Made by a program: the position numbers and the translations under genes. Below the pieces are notes generated by a model, which did no database searches, was not told where the DNA came from, and saw only the letters and a program-made list of their open reading frames with translations. Of a stretch of DNA of 64,000 nt, positions 8,699 to 19,481 are shown piece by piece (position 1 is the first letter of the stretch; each line of letters opens with the position of its first letter). The stretch is from Sinosporangium siamense (lineage in GTDB: Bacteria; Actinomycetota; Actinomycetes; Streptosporangiales; Streptosporangiaceae): assembly GCF_016863435.1 (NCBI RefSeq), contig NZ_BOOW01000002.1, positions 99,879 to 163,878 on the forward strand, read 5' to 3'.

Positions 8699-9973
8699 TT
8701 AAGGCGCTGATGGGCCACCCAAAACCAGTGAAACCGTGGCACCGCCGCCCGGCGTCGGGCCGATCGTGATGCTGCCTCCCGACGACTCGGCCGTGCGCCG
8801 CGCGATGTCCATGCCGAGCCCGCTGGACCCCGCGCCGCTCTCCCCCCTCGCCAGGGGTTCGACGCGCCGGAACCCGGGCCCCTGGTCGGCCACCTCCAGG
8901 AGCGCCCCGCTCGCACGAGGCGTCAGCCGTACTGTGAACGCGACGCCGTCGGGGGTGTGGGCGAAGATGTTGCCGAGCAGCGCGTCCACGCAGGCGGCCA
9001 GCTCGCTGGCGCTGACGGCGACGTAGAGCGGACCGGGGACGAGGTCAAGGAAGACCTCCCTGGCCTGGTCCTCGGCCAGCACCGACCAGAAGGTGACACG
9101 TTCTCGCACCACGGCGGCCGAGTCGCACTGCTGCCTGCCCGTCGTGCGCTGCCTGGCCTCGGTGATCACGGATGTGACCGCCCGTTCGAGCGCGTCCACC
9201 CGGGCGCTGATCTTGGCCGCCTCCTCGACGTCGCGCAGCGCCTCGGCGTCAAGGCGCAACCCCGTCAGCGGCGTGCGCAGCCGGTGGGACAGGTCGGCGG
9301 CGTTCTCGCGCTCTTGCGCCAGCAGATCGTTGATCCTGTCCGCCAGCCCGTTCAGCGCCACGCCCACCGCGCGCATCTCGGGCGGCCCGTCCGGCTCCGT
9401 CCTGGCCGTCAGATCGCCGGCGGCCAGTTTGTGGGAGACCCGGGCGATGTTGTCCATCGGCCGCGTCCACGCCAGGGCGAGCCGGTCGGCCACCACCACC
9501 CCGAACCCGATGAGGAGCAGCCCAAGGCACAGCAGCCCCAACCACGCCATCGTCACACCTTGCCGGAGATCGGCCTCGCTGAGGATCGCGCGCACCACCA
9601 ACGGGCGGTTCTGTGGGTCGCGCACCGAGACCAGGATCTCCTGGCCGCCCCCCTCCGCCTCGGCGGTGAAGCTCCAGCCCCGCATCGCGAGTTCAACCGC
9701 GGGCGAACGCTTCGCCTGGCTGCCGATCTGGGAGCCGTCGCTCATGAAGACGGTGATGGGGTGGCCGGTGGTCTGCGACTGCCGTTCGACCGCGAGGTGC
9801 AAGTCGGCGGTCTCGATCCCGGCCACCATCGCGATCGACTCCGTCTCCTGCGTCGCCTCGTGGATGGCGCGGTTCTCCGCGACCGACAACACGAGGATGG
9901 CGAGGGGGATGAGCAGAGCGATCAGTACGAGCGAGGTGGTGGCGGTCACCAGAAGGGCGAGCCGGCGTCTCAT
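8699..9973 (-). CDS. Two-component sensor histidine kinase
   Basis: A 424-residue membrane kinase. The first transmembrane helix spans about 7-31, an extracytoplasmic sensor loop about 32-140, the second helix about 142-163, and a HAMP segment about 164-220. The phosphoacceptor box LSHRLRTPL has His230. The ATP-binding part shows a weak N box (LLGNIFAH), G1 DQGPGF and G2 GLGMDIAR. It should autophosphorylate and pass phosphate to the regulator encoded immediately upstream, whose stop overlaps this start by four bases. The N-box lacks the usual second Asn, a change seen in some actinobacterial kinases. The signal is unknown; the nearby PepSY protein is a plausible partner. Confidence 0.95.
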   Translation of the reverse strand: MRRRLALLVTATTSLVLIALLIPLAILVLSVAENRAIHEATQETESIAMVAGIETADLHLAVERQSQTTGHPITVFMSDGSQIGSQAKRSPAVELAMRGWSFTAEAEGGGQEILVSVRDPQNRPLVVRAILSEADLRQGVTMAWLGLLCLGLLLIGFGVVVADRLALAWTRPMDNIARVSHKLAAGDLTARTEPDGPPEMRAVGVALNGLADRINDLLAQERENAADLSHRLRTPLTGLRLDAEALRDVEEAAKISARVDALERAVTSVITEARQRTTGRQQCDSAAVVRERVTFWSVLAEDQAREVFLDLVPGPLYVAVSASELAACVDALLGNIFAHTPDGVAFTVRLTPRASGALLEVADQGPGFRRVEPLARGESGAGSSGLGMDIARRTAESSGGSITIGPTPGGGATVSLVLGGPSAP

Positions 9974-10650
9974 GAGGGTTCGACCAGCTTGACGCCTACC
10001 CCGCGGACAGTGTGCAGGTAACGGGGGCGATCGGCGGTCTCACCGAGTTTGCGGCGGAGCCACGACAGGTGCACGTCGACGGTTTTGTCGGCTCCGCCGT
10101 ACGGCACCTGCCAGACCTCGGTCAGCAGCTCCCGCTTGGTCACCACCTCGCCGGGGCGGGTGGCCAGGTAGTGGAGCAGGTCGAACTCGCGTGGGGTGAG
10201 CTCGATCACGGCGTCGTCCAGGGTGGCCGTGCGTCCACGTGGATCGATCCGCAGCCCGCCGACGGCCACCGTCTCGTCCGGGCGGCTCTCACCTGTGCGT
10301 CGCAGTACCGCCCTGATGCGGGCGTCGAGCTGAGCGGAGGTGAACGGTTTGACTACATAATCGTCGGCCCCCGCATCCAGGACGGGCACCATTTCGGCGT
10401 CACCGTCCCTCGCGGTCGCCACGATCACGGGGATGCGGCTCACGGCGCGGAGCATGCGCAGCATCTCCGTGCCGTCCAGGTCGGGGAGACCCAGGTCGAG
10501 CACGATCAAGTCAGGGCGATCCTGGACGGCCAGGCGCAACCCGTCGAGCGCGTTGGGGGACGACGTGACCGCGTGGCCTCGCTCGCGGAGGCCACGCGTC
10601 AGCGCGGTACGAATCGTCGCGTCGTCTTCTATAAGCAGGACATCGGCCAT
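9970..10650 (-). CDS. OmpR/PhoB-family response regulator
   Basis: A 226-residue regulator. The receiver domain (1-115) has the acidic pair Asp9-Asp10, phosphoacceptor Asp52 in VLDLGLPD, and Lys101 in VVKPF. The winged-helix DNA-binding domain (about 130-224) includes LTPREFDLLHYLA and the closing YLHTVRGVGVKL typical of OmpR/PhoB proteins. It is the first gene of a leftward two-gene operon and overlaps the kinase by four bases, so the two are translationally coupled. The upstream gap is AT-rich around 10680-10740 and probably carries the promoter. Targets are unknown; the PepSY gene downstream is a candidate. Confidence 0.96.
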   Translation of the reverse strand: MADVLLIEDDATIRTALTRGLRERGHAVTSSPNALDGLRLAVQDRPDLIVLDLGLPDLDGTEMLRMLRAVSRIPVIVATARDGDAEMVPVLDAGADDYVVKPFTSAQLDARIRAVLRRTGESRPDETVAVGGLRIDPRGRTATLDDAVIELTPREFDLLHYLATRPGEVVTKRELLTEVWQVPYGGADKTVDVHLSWLRRKLGETADRPRYLHTVRGVGVKLVEPS

Positions 10651-10844
10651 TTGGTGTCACGGTAGACGGTGCATGACAAAGCGCATAACCACGTTAGCGG
10701 TGCCTTAACCACGCCTTAGCATGATGCGGGGGATAGTGTGTTCAGTCCCTCTGACCTCGAAGGACTTAGGCCCTCGCGAGTTTCCAGGCCGCGGGCCGGA
10801 CGGATCATCCGCCCGCTGTTGATCGCAGCCGGAAGGGGGAGTGG

Positions 10845-11318
10845 GTGTTGAATCGGCGTGTTCTATTGATCGCCGGGAGCTGGTTGGTGGCCGCGGTCAT
10901 CGCGACCGTCGGCAGCATCGCGGTGATACGGCTCGTCGTGCCCGACCTGACCGGCTCCACCGGCGCGGCCCGGTCCACCGAGGACGTCACCAGGGCCCTG
11001 GCGCAGACCACCCCCGTCGCCGCCGCGACCTCCCGCCCCAGCCCGACCCCCACAGGCGAACCGAGTTCCGCGAGCGGCAAGAAGCGCGCCATCTCCACCA
11101 AGGGCGGCAGCTTCATCGCGACCTGCACCAACGGCACGGTCACCGTGCAAAACCTGTTCGCCGGCCAGGGATTCCAGCTCGACGACGGCCCCTACGGCAC
11201 CGGCAAACGCGTGGAGGTGGAGTTCGAGTCCGAGCGGCTGGACATCCGGGTCACCGTCACCTGCGACGCCAACGGCATCCCCAGAGAGAAGATCCAGCAA
11301 GAGGTCGACGCCGACTGA
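10845..11318 (+). CDS. Small membrane-anchored protein, unknown function
   Basis: A 157-residue protein with one N-terminal transmembrane helix or uncleaved signal (about 5-33), a Thr/Pro/Ser-rich linker (about 45-78), and a C-terminal domain of about 75 residues with alternating beta-type pattern and two Cys (in ATCTNGTVTV and TVTCDANG) that could form a disulphide outside the cell. I do not recognise the family. The GTG at 10845 follows a purine-rich GGAAGGGGGAG site; a TTG directly after it is possible. It is divergent from the response regulator, so shared control is possible. Confidence 0.72.
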   Translation: MLNRRVLLIAGSWLVAAVIATVGSIAVIRLVVPDLTGSTGAARSTEDVTRALAQTTPVAAATSRPSPTPTGEPSSASGKKRAISTKGGSFIATCTNGTVTVQNLFAGQGFQLDDGPYGTGKRVEVEFESERLDIRVTVTCDANGIPREKIQQEVDAD

Positions 11319-11452
11319 GAGCGCTGCCCCGACATGGCCCGCACCCGCCCCCACAGGATGCGGGCCACCATCTTGATCTCATCGTCGTTCATGCGGTCAC
11401 ACACCCCTACTCCGTCCGAGCCCCGAACCGGGTTCCAGGCGGTATGCGGCGT

Positions 11453-12655
11453 TTAGATGCCGCGCAGGTCCGAGCCGAGGCGGCCGACCACGTCGAGGCT
11501 GTCGTTGAGTGCCTGGCGCAGTGTGGTGGCCTGGTCACTGAGGCGTTCGATGGCGGGGATGGCGACGTCGTCGCGGGCCGTCGAGGCGAGCAGGTCCTCA
11601 TATTGGTGGGCCTGCTCGCTGAGGGCGCGGATCTGCTCATGCGCGCGATAGGCGAGGTCGGCGCCGTGCACGCTCTCGGCGTAGCGTTCCAGGGTCTCCA
11701 CCCGCTCGGTCACCGACGCCAGCACCGTCTCCAGCGTGGCGGCGGCCGACTGGATGGCGGCGAAGACCTCGGGGGCCGCTCCCGCCGCCATGATCTGGGT
11801 CTGGGTGCGCCGCAGCGCCGACACCTGGGCGAGCGCCTTGGCGATCTCCCACTCCTGGTCGGCGAGGGTGCCGGCGGTGTCGTGGGCGTCCAGCAGGCCG
11901 GCTTGGCGCACCTTCGAGGAACGCACCGACTCGATGGCGTGCTGGGCGCGCAAGAGCAGGGCCGCGCAGTCGGCGGAGAAGTCCTCGGGGAGCAGGAGGT
12001 GTTCTCGGTGTTCCCGGGCGAGAAGGACGGCGCTGAGTTCACGCCACATCCTGGGGGCGTATTTCCCGGCTTTGGCGAAGAAGAGACTCACACCGATGGC
12101 GACGCCGGTGCCGCCGAGGACGCTGAGGACGGCTCCGAACCCGGAGTTCAGGTAGATGCCGGTCGCGACGGTGAAAGCGGACACGGGGGTGAGGGCGAAG
12201 TCCGCCGCCATCCGCAGTCCGAGGTCTAATCGGGACGAGGGCCCCATACGTTTGCCGTGGTAGTCCTCAAGGACGGCCTGCTGGTGGTCGCGGATCAGCG
12301 TGGCGACACGCTCCGGGGCCTCCGGCGAGATCACGAGCGCGGGGGCGGCGTCGCGTGCCTCGGCGGACGAGGGCTGCGTGGCGGCGCGCGGGCCGGGATC
12401 GTCGGCCACCCGGGTCCAGTCGCCGGGGATTGCGGTCTCGAAAGCGGTGTCGTCGCTCTCGATGGTGATCTGCGTGGGGGTCCTGGGGCTGGGCACTCGC
12501 ACGACCGGAGGCCTGCCGCCTCCCGGGTAGCGCACGAACCGGCCGCCCTTGGCCGCCTCGCAGACGTATTCGCCCGGCGCGATGTCCACCCCGACGACGA
12601 ACAAGCCCCTCCCGGGGATTGTCGAGGGGTACTTCACCTGACCCCTTTGCCCCAA
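11453..12655 (-). CDS. Membrane protein with coiled-coil C-terminus, unknown function
   Basis: About 400 residues. The first 75 residues form a beta-rich segment with many Gly, Pro and Arg (VVGVDIAPGEYVCEA), resembling small ligand-binding modules found in actinobacterial surface proteins. Two hydrophobic helices follow at about 150-190 (FALTPVSAFTVATGIYL and FGAVLSVLGGTGVAIG). The last 200 residues are highly helical with heptad-like Leu/Ala spacing, fitting a long coiled coil. I do not recognise a named family. The start is uncertain: TTG at 12655 gives the longest form and GTG at 12637 begins VKYPSTIPG. It ends convergently with the small membrane protein and has no clear operon partner. 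Confidence 0.72.
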   Translation of the reverse strand: MGQRGQVKYPSTIPGRGLFVVGVDIAPGEYVCEAAKGGRFVRYPGGGRPPVVRVPSPRTPTQITIESDDTAFETAIPGDWTRVADDPGPRAATQPSSAEARDAAPALVISPEAPERVATLIRDHQQAVLEDYHGKRMGPSSRLDLGLRMAADFALTPVSAFTVATGIYLNSGFGAVLSVLGGTGVAIGVSLFFAKAGKYAPRMWRELSAVLLAREHREHLLLPEDFSADCAALLLRAQHAIESVRSSKVRQAGLLDAHDTAGTLADQEWEIAKALAQVSALRRTQTQIMAAGAAPEVFAAIQSAAATLETVLASVTERVETLERYAESVHGADLAYRAHEQIRALSEQAHQYEDLLASTARDDVAIPAIERLSDQATTLRQALNDSLDVVGRLGSDLRGI

Positions 12656-13066
12656 GAACTCTCCCTACGTCCTACGGCACCGGAGGAAAGTGGAGCCTGT
12701 GACGGCTCTCCGCTGACGACAGTCGGCCGATGACAAGTTATCGAGGACGAGTCTCTCGGAGTCACTCGTCACCAGCGGTGACCGGTGCACGCTGACCGAC
12801 CAGTAGTGACAGACGAGTAGTGACGAGTAATACCACTAGACAGCTTGAACAAGGTCAAGAATATCTCGATCTGTCGGATATTTCGGAGAGAGCCGAGCAC
12901 CGAGCATCTTCAATCCAGGCCCACACCGCCCCGCGAGCCGTTCCCCTCCTGGTCAGCTGCCATGTGACCACCCCGATCCGGCCCCCGGCCGATCAGGCGC
13001 GAGCCGTACGGCACAGCCGGCGCACATGCCCATGGACGGGGGCTAGGCGGATCTTGACGAGACGGC
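12656..13066. other. Intergenic region, no gene recognised
   Basis: A 411-base gap between two leftward genes. The part near 12755-12835 contains repeated AGTAGTGAC/AGTGACGAG words and an AT-rich stretch to about 12900 that may be the promoter for the leftward coiled-coil gene. An open frame starting at 12820 runs into the IclR gene on the other strand and looks like a shadow. Confidence 0.45.
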
Positions 13067-13819
13067 TCAGACCTGCCGGTCCGGCCCCAGCTCGCGCCCG
13101 AACTCCGCGGCGACCCCAGACATGTCACGGGCGAGCGTCTCGCGGTCCAGAGCGTCGATGCGCTCCGAAGGACCCGACACCGAGATCGCGCCGATGACCC
13201 GCCCCCCGTCGCGCACGGGCACCGCGAGGCAGTGCACGCCGAGCTCCTCCTCACCGAGGTCCAGCGCGTATCCCCGCCGCCGCACCGCCTCCAGCTCGGC
13301 GAGCATGGACCCGAGATCGGTGATCGTGTTGGCGGTGCGCCGGGGCATGCCCGTGCGCTCTATCAGGGCCGCCACTTCGCCGTCGCCGCGGTCGGCCATC
13401 AGCACCTTGCCCACCGCCGTGCTGTGCGGCAACACCCGCCGCCCCACCTCGGCGAACATGCGCAGCCGCCGGGGCGACGGCACCTGCGCGACATAGACCA
13501 CGAAGTCCCCCTCAAGCACCGCGAGGTTCGCCGTCTCCCCGGACAGCTCGACCATGCGCGAGAGGTACGGCTGCGCCCACACCGCCACCATCCGCTCGGC
13601 CGTGCCGCCCAGCCTGACCAGAGCCCCGCCCAGCGCATAACGCTTGTCCGACTCCTGCCGCACATAGCCTCGCGCGAGCAGAGTGCGGAGCAAGCGGTGA
13701 ATCGTGCCGTACGGCAGGCCGGTCTGGGCGGCGATCTCCGACAACCCGGCCTCTCCACCCTGCCCGGCGAGCGCCTCCAGCACGTCCAGCGCCCGGTCGA
13801 CGGCTTGAACCGTGCTCAC
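13067..13819 (-). CDS. IclR-family transcriptional regulator
   Basis: A 250-residue IclR regulator. The N-terminal winged helix-turn-helix (about 5-65) includes the recognition region GLPYGTIHRLLRTL, and the C-terminal effector domain (about 80-245) has typical elements such as LPHSTAVGKVLMA and GRVIGAISVSGPSERI. IclR proteins of this type often sense glyoxylate, pyruvate or related small acids. The GTG at 13819 fits the family N-terminus (STVQAVDRALDVLEAL) and overlaps the glcF stop by four bases, so it is the last gene of the aceB-glcDEF operon. Paired IclR-like palindromes before aceB (19446-19481) suggest it controls its own operon; this is inference. Confidence 0.95.
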   Translation of the reverse strand: MSTVQAVDRALDVLEALAGQGGEAGLSEIAAQTGLPYGTIHRLLRTLLARGYVRQESDKRYALGGALVRLGGTAERMVAVWAQPYLSRMVELSGETANLAVLEGDFVVYVAQVPSPRRLRMFAEVGRRVLPHSTAVGKVLMADRGDGEVAALIERTGMPRRTANTITDLGSMLAELEAVRRRGYALDLGEEELGVHCLAVPVRDGGRVIGAISVSGPSERIDALDRETLARDMSGVAAEFGRELGPDRQV

Positions 13820-15111
13820 AGCGATGCTCCGCCGGTCAGGGCGCTCACCGGCAGGGCGCGCAGGGAGGCGTCGAGCACCTGGATCGTGTGGGCGATGGGG
13901 AGCTCCTTTCTGCCGGTGCGGCGCAGCGCGGCGGTGATCTGCATGGTGCAACCGGGGTTGGCGGAGACGAGCAGGTCGGCCTGGGCGGCGAGCACATGGG
14001 TGGCCTTGCGTTCGCCGAGCTCGGCCGCGGCCTCGGGCTGGAAAAGGTTATAGGTTCCGGCCGAGCCGCAGCAGATGTCCGGCTCGGCGATCTCCTTGAC
14101 GCGCAGCTCCGGGATCGCGCCGAGCAGCTCGCGGGGTTGCGCCCGCACACGCTGGGCGTGGGCGAGGTGGCAGGCGTCGTGATAGGCCACGTCCAGCCGC
14201 AGGGGGTGCCGCCGCGCACGCGGGCCGAGCTCGGCGAGGAACTCCGCGACGTCGACCGTGCGCAGCTCGGCGGCCCGCCGCGCCCACGCCTCGTCGCCGG
14301 CGAGCACCGTCGCGTAGTCCTTCATCGTGGAGCCGCACCCGGCCGCGTTGACCACGACCGTGCCGACGCCGGCGCGTTCGAACGCGGCCACCGTGGCACG
14401 GGCGAACCGCACGGCCTCCTCCTCGCGCCCCGAGTGCAGCGACAGGGCCCCGCAGCAGCCCTGCCGGCGCGGGATCACCACCTCGCAGCCCTCCAGCGCG
14501 AGCACACGCGCCGTCGCGGCGTTGACCCCGGGGAAGAACTCCCCCTGCACGCACCCGGTCAGCAGGCCCACGGTGGCGCGACGCGGGCCCACGGCCCGGA
14601 CGCGAGGCGGCAGCCGTGTCCGATGGGCGGGCACGGGCGGGGCGAGCTCGACCATGGCGGCGAGCGAGGGATGCAGGGCGCGCAGCCGGGGGAGGAGCCG
14701 CCGCGCCACGGGAGCGCCGAGGCGGAGCGGCAGGCGCAGGGCACGCAGCCTGCGCGGGTGCGGGAACAGCGCGAAGACCAGGGCGCGCATCGCGCGTTCG
14801 CCGGGCGGCCGGGGGTGCTCGCGCTCCACCACGGCGCGGGTCTGCTCGATGAGCTTGTCGTATTGCACGCCGGACGGGCACGCGGTGACGCACGCCATGC
14901 ATCCGAGGCACGCGTCGAAGTGGCCGGCCATGGCGTCCGAGAGGGGAGCTCCCTCGACGTGCTGCCCCATGAGGTGGATGCGCCCGCGCGGGGAGTCCAT
15001 CTCCTCGCCCCACAGCACATAGGTGGGACACGTGGGCAGGCAGAAGCCGCAGTGCACGCAGTCCTTGATCAGCTCCGCGTCGATGCCGTGCGGTGGCTCG
15101 GACGGGGTCAT
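13816..15111 (-). CDS. glcF: Glycolate oxidase iron-sulfur subunit GlcF
   Basis: A 431-residue protein. Two [4Fe-4S] cluster motifs lie near the N-terminus: CVHCGFCLPTCP (about 18-29) and CLGCMACVTACP (about 68-79). Two CCG-type domains follow, with GCCGAL around residue 210 and DICCGSAG around 335, the heterodisulfide-reductase-like Cys motifs. The protein carries electrons from the flavin subunits GlcD and GlcE. The ATG at 15111 shares one base with the glcE stop (TGATG), and the gene overlaps iclR downstream. Length and motif order fit GlcF; lactate-utilisation LutA-type proteins are shorter and lack the N-terminal clusters. Confidence 0.95.
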   Translation of the reverse strand: MTPSEPPHGIDAELIKDCVHCGFCLPTCPTYVLWGEEMDSPRGRIHLMGQHVEGAPLSDAMAGHFDACLGCMACVTACPSGVQYDKLIEQTRAVVEREHPRPPGERAMRALVFALFPHPRRLRALRLPLRLGAPVARRLLPRLRALHPSLAAMVELAPPVPAHRTRLPPRVRAVGPRRATVGLLTGCVQGEFFPGVNAATARVLALEGCEVVIPRRQGCCGALSLHSGREEEAVRFARATVAAFERAGVGTVVVNAAGCGSTMKDYATVLAGDEAWARRAAELRTVDVAEFLAELGPRARRHPLRLDVAYHDACHLAHAQRVRAQPRELLGAIPELRVKEIAEPDICCGSAGTYNLFQPEAAAELGERKATHVLAAQADLLVSANPGCTMQITAALRRTGRKELPIAHTIQVLDASLRALPVSALTGGASL

Positions 15112-16361
15112 CAGATGCCTCCCACAAAACGTCCCGGCGACAACGAACGATCCGGGTCGAACCTCTCCTTGACCCGCTTCATCAAAGGAAGCGCACCGAT
15201 GTGCCCGAAGCGGTCGACCCGCCGCGCGATCTCCTCGGGCGCCGTCACGACCACGACGCGGCCCCCGGGTTCGACCATGTCGCGGAGCGCCGTGACGAAG
15301 GCGGCACCCGCCGCGTCGCCTGCCGCCGGGCCGTCGTCGGTGCGCAGGGCGATGCGCAGGACCGACACGGGGGCGGCCCACCCCCGCACCGCCGCCTCGA
15401 CCCCGGTGACGCGCACGGTGCCCGCGACGGCCAGCATCGCGTCATAGAGGTCGTCCTGCCGCACCCGCGCCTCAAGCACGAACGTCTCCCCTGGCAGCCG
15501 CGCCCACTCGCCCGGAGGCTCACCGCCGACGCTCGCCCGCGTCCCAAGCAGCTCGCGTACGGCGGAAGCCCGGCTCTGGGCGCCCACCCCCTCGACCAGG
15601 CAGGTGAGCGTGTACGGCTCGCGCGGGTCCGGCCAGTCGATCTCCACCGCGGAGACCTCCTCCTGGGCCGCGGTGACCCGGCGGAGCAGCGGCCCGAGGT
15701 CCTCGGACACCGGGTGGGCCGAGGTGACGCAGGCCCGCTCGGCGGCCATGGGATGCAGCCGGAAGGCCGCCTCGGCGATCACCCCGAGCGTGCCGTAGGA
15801 GCCGGTGAACAGCTTGCCCAGGTCGTAGCCCGCGACGTTCTTGACCACCTTGCCGCCCGAGGTGGCGACGGTGCCGTCGGCGAGCACGACCGTGATGCCG
15901 ATGAGCAGGTCGCGGGCTGTGCCGTAGCGCAGCGCGCGGGGGCCGGCGGTCGCGGTGGCGAGGGTGCCGCCGACGGTCGCGCCGTCAAGCGGACGGTCGA
16001 GGGCGAGCTCCTGGCCGTGGACGGCGAGCGCCGCGGCGAGCCCGTCCAGGGTGACGCCGGCCTGCACCCGCACGACGAGGTCGCCGGCCTCGTGTTCGAG
16101 CACGCGGTCCATGGCGCGGGTGTCGACGACCAGATCGCATCGCTCGGGCGGACGGCCCCACGCCGCTTTGGTGCGCCCGCCCGAGGGCACGACGGCGAGG
16201 CCCAGCGAGGAGGCGGCCCGCATGATCTCGGCGACCTCGCCGACGCCGCCCGGCGCGGCGACCCACGAGGGGAGCACTCCGGCGACGGCGTCCTCGGGGA
16301 CGGCCTCTCTGACGGGCACTCCGGTCGCCTTGAGGGTGTCGAGGGGGGATCGGCCGGTCAT
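15111..16361 (-). CDS. glcE: Glycolate oxidase FAD-binding subunit GlcE
   Basis: A 416-residue FAD-binding PCMH-type protein. The region with VAAPGGVGEVAEIMRAA, VPSGGRTKAAWG and GGTLATATAGPRALRYGTARDLLIG forms the FAD-binding domain, and KNVAGYDLGKLFTGSYGTLG is the conserved downstream block of the GlcD/GlcE family. GlcE works with GlcD and GlcF to oxidise glycolate to glyoxylate at the membrane. The ATG at 16361 overlaps the glcD stop by one base, which marks tight translational coupling; the open frame extends upstream of this ATG only over glcD sequence. Confidence 0.93.
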   Translation of the reverse strand: MTGRSPLDTLKATGVPVREAVPEDAVAGVLPSWVAAPGGVGEVAEIMRAASSLGLAVVPSGGRTKAAWGRPPERCDLVVDTRAMDRVLEHEAGDLVVRVQAGVTLDGLAAALAVHGQELALDRPLDGATVGGTLATATAGPRALRYGTARDLLIGITVVLADGTVATSGGKVVKNVAGYDLGKLFTGSYGTLGVIAEAAFRLHPMAAERACVTSAHPVSEDLGPLLRRVTAAQEEVSAVEIDWPDPREPYTLTCLVEGVGAQSRASAVRELLGTRASVGGEPPGEWARLPGETFVLEARVRQDDLYDAMLAVAGTVRVTGVEAAVRGWAAPVSVLRIALRTDDGPAAGDAAGAAFVTALRDMVEPGGRVVVVTAPEEIARRVDRFGHIGALPLMKRVKERFDPDRSLSPGRFVGGI

Positions 16362-17818
16362 CAGAACTGCTCCGCCTTCCCCGACTCCACGAGGGGGTGT
16401 ACACCTTTCCGCACACCGGGCACCTCGCCGCACAGGCGCGGTGTCGGGAACACCTTGCCGGGGTTGGAGAGCCCTTTCGGGTCGAACGCGCATCTGACCA
16501 GCTGCATGGTGTCGAGGTCATCCTCTGTAAACATCTTCGGCATATATCTGGCCTTGTCGACGCCGACGCCGTGCTCCCCGGTGATGGAGCCGCCGTGCTC
16601 GATGCACAGGTCGAGAATCATGCCCGACACGTGCTCGGCGCGCTCGCCCGCGCCCGGCTCGGCGTCGTCGAACAGCACCAGCGGATGCAGGTTGCCGTCG
16701 CCCGCGTGGAACACGTTGGCCACCCGGATGCCGTGCTCGGCGGACAACTCGGCGATGCGGGCGAGCACGCCGGGCAGCGCCGTGCGCGGCACGACCCCGT
16801 CCTGCACGATGTAGGCGGGGCTGATGCGCCCCACCGCGGCGAAGGCCGACTTGCGCCCCTTCCAGATCGCGGCCCGCTCGGCCGGGTCGTCCGCGACGCG
16901 GATCTCGAAGGCGCCCTCCTCCCGGCAGATGCGCTCGACCTGCTCGAAGTGACCGGCGACCTCGGCCGCTGGGCCGTCCAGCTCCACGATGAGCACCGCC
17001 CCTGCTCCCTCGGGGTAGCGGCACGCGACCGCCGCCTCGGCGGCCTCGATCGCCAGGGCGTCCATCATCTCGATGGCGGCGGGCACGATGCCCGACCCGA
17101 TGATCGCCGACACCGCCTTGCCTCCCGCGGCCACTCCGGGGAACGCGGCCAGCACCGTGGTCACCACCTCGGGCGCACGCGTCAGCCGTACTGTGATCTT
17201 GGTGGCGACGCCGAGCGTGCCCTCCGAGCCGATGAACGCCCCGAGCAGGTCGTAACCGGGATCCAGCGCGTCGAGCTGCATGATGTCCCCGTCGGGGCTG
17301 ACGATCTCCAGAGCGAGGATGTGGTTGACGGTGAAGCCGTATTTGAGGCAGTGGGCGCCCCCGGAGTTCTCCGCCACGTTGCCGCCGATCGAGCAGACCT
17401 GCTGGCTGGAGGGGTCGGGGGCGTAGTAGTAGCCGTCCGCGCGGACGGCCTCGGTGACGGCGAGGTTGGTGACGCCCGGCTCCACGACCGCCCGCCGGTT
17501 GGGCAGGTCGATCGACAGGATGCGCCGCATGCGCGACATCACGATCAGCACTCCGTCGGTGCGGGGCAGCGCCCCGCCGGACAAGCCGGTGCCCGCGCCG
17601 CGCGCCACGAACGGCACACCGGCCTCGGCGCAGGCCCGCACGACGGCCGACACCTGCTCGGCCGTCTCGGGCAGCACGACGAGGCCCGGCGTCGCGCGGT
17701 GGTAGGTGAGGCCGTCGCACTCGTATGTGCGCAGCCGCACCGGATCGGTGATCACCCACTGGTCACCCAGGGGGCCGCGCAGGCGGTCGGCCAGGAGGGT
17801 GAGCGTGTCGCCGGGCAT
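16361..17818 (-). CDS. glcD: Glycolate oxidase catalytic FAD subunit GlcD
   Basis: A 485-residue FAD-linked oxidase. The PCMH FAD domain contains ARGAGTGLSGGALP and the strongly conserved CSIGGNVAENSGGAHCLKYG, and the C-terminal domain has VFHAGDGNLHPL and SITGEHGVGVDKARY, the catalytic and metal-binding region of glycolate/lactate dehydrogenases. It oxidises glycolate to glyoxylate, which malate synthase, encoded just upstream, can condense with acetyl-CoA. ATG codons at 17827 and 17818 compete; 17818 has the better distance to GAAGAG. It lies about 28 bases after the aceB stop in the same leftward operon. D-lactate dehydrogenase is the main alternative, but the glcE/glcF partners favour glycolate. 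Confidence 0.94.
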   Translation of the reverse strand: MPGDTLTLLADRLRGPLGDQWVITDPVRLRTYECDGLTYHRATPGLVVLPETAEQVSAVVRACAEAGVPFVARGAGTGLSGGALPRTDGVLIVMSRMRRILSIDLPNRRAVVEPGVTNLAVTEAVRADGYYYAPDPSSQQVCSIGGNVAENSGGAHCLKYGFTVNHILALEIVSPDGDIMQLDALDPGYDLLGAFIGSEGTLGVATKITVRLTRAPEVVTTVLAAFPGVAAGGKAVSAIIGSGIVPAAIEMMDALAIEAAEAAVACRYPEGAGAVLIVELDGPAAEVAGHFEQVERICREEGAFEIRVADDPAERAAIWKGRKSAFAAVGRISPAYIVQDGVVPRTALPGVLARIAELSAEHGIRVANVFHAGDGNLHPLVLFDDAEPGAGERAEHVSGMILDLCIEHGGSITGEHGVGVDKARYMPKMFTEDDLDTMQLVRCAFDPKGLSNPGKVFPTPRLCGEVPGVRKGVHPLVESGKAEQF

Positions 17819-17846
17819 CGTCGTCATCTCTTCAGAATCGCACCCG

Positions 17847-19436
<1,590 letters not shown>

Positions 19437-19445
19437 GCGCATCCT

Positions 19446-19481
19446 TTCCATATGGTGGAAAAACTCTTCTAAATTGTGGAA
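19446..19481 (-). promoter_or_regulatory. Paired IclR-type operator before aceB
   Basis: Two 15-base boxes, TTCCATATGGTGGAA at 19446-19460 and TTCTAAATTGTGGAA at 19467-19481, have centres 21 bases apart, about two helical turns. The first is a near palindrome with perfect TTCCA/TGGAA arms. The TTCCA-N5-TGGAA form resembles sites bound by actinobacterial IclR proteins such as AllR. The proximal box abuts the aceB ribosome site, so binding would block initiation. The regulator is probably the iclR gene at the end of the operon; this link is inferred. Confidence 0.65.

Noticed and set aside
12820..13197. Plus-strand open frame in the gap before iclR
   Set aside because: Half of it is antisense to iclR and it has no domain or ribosome site.
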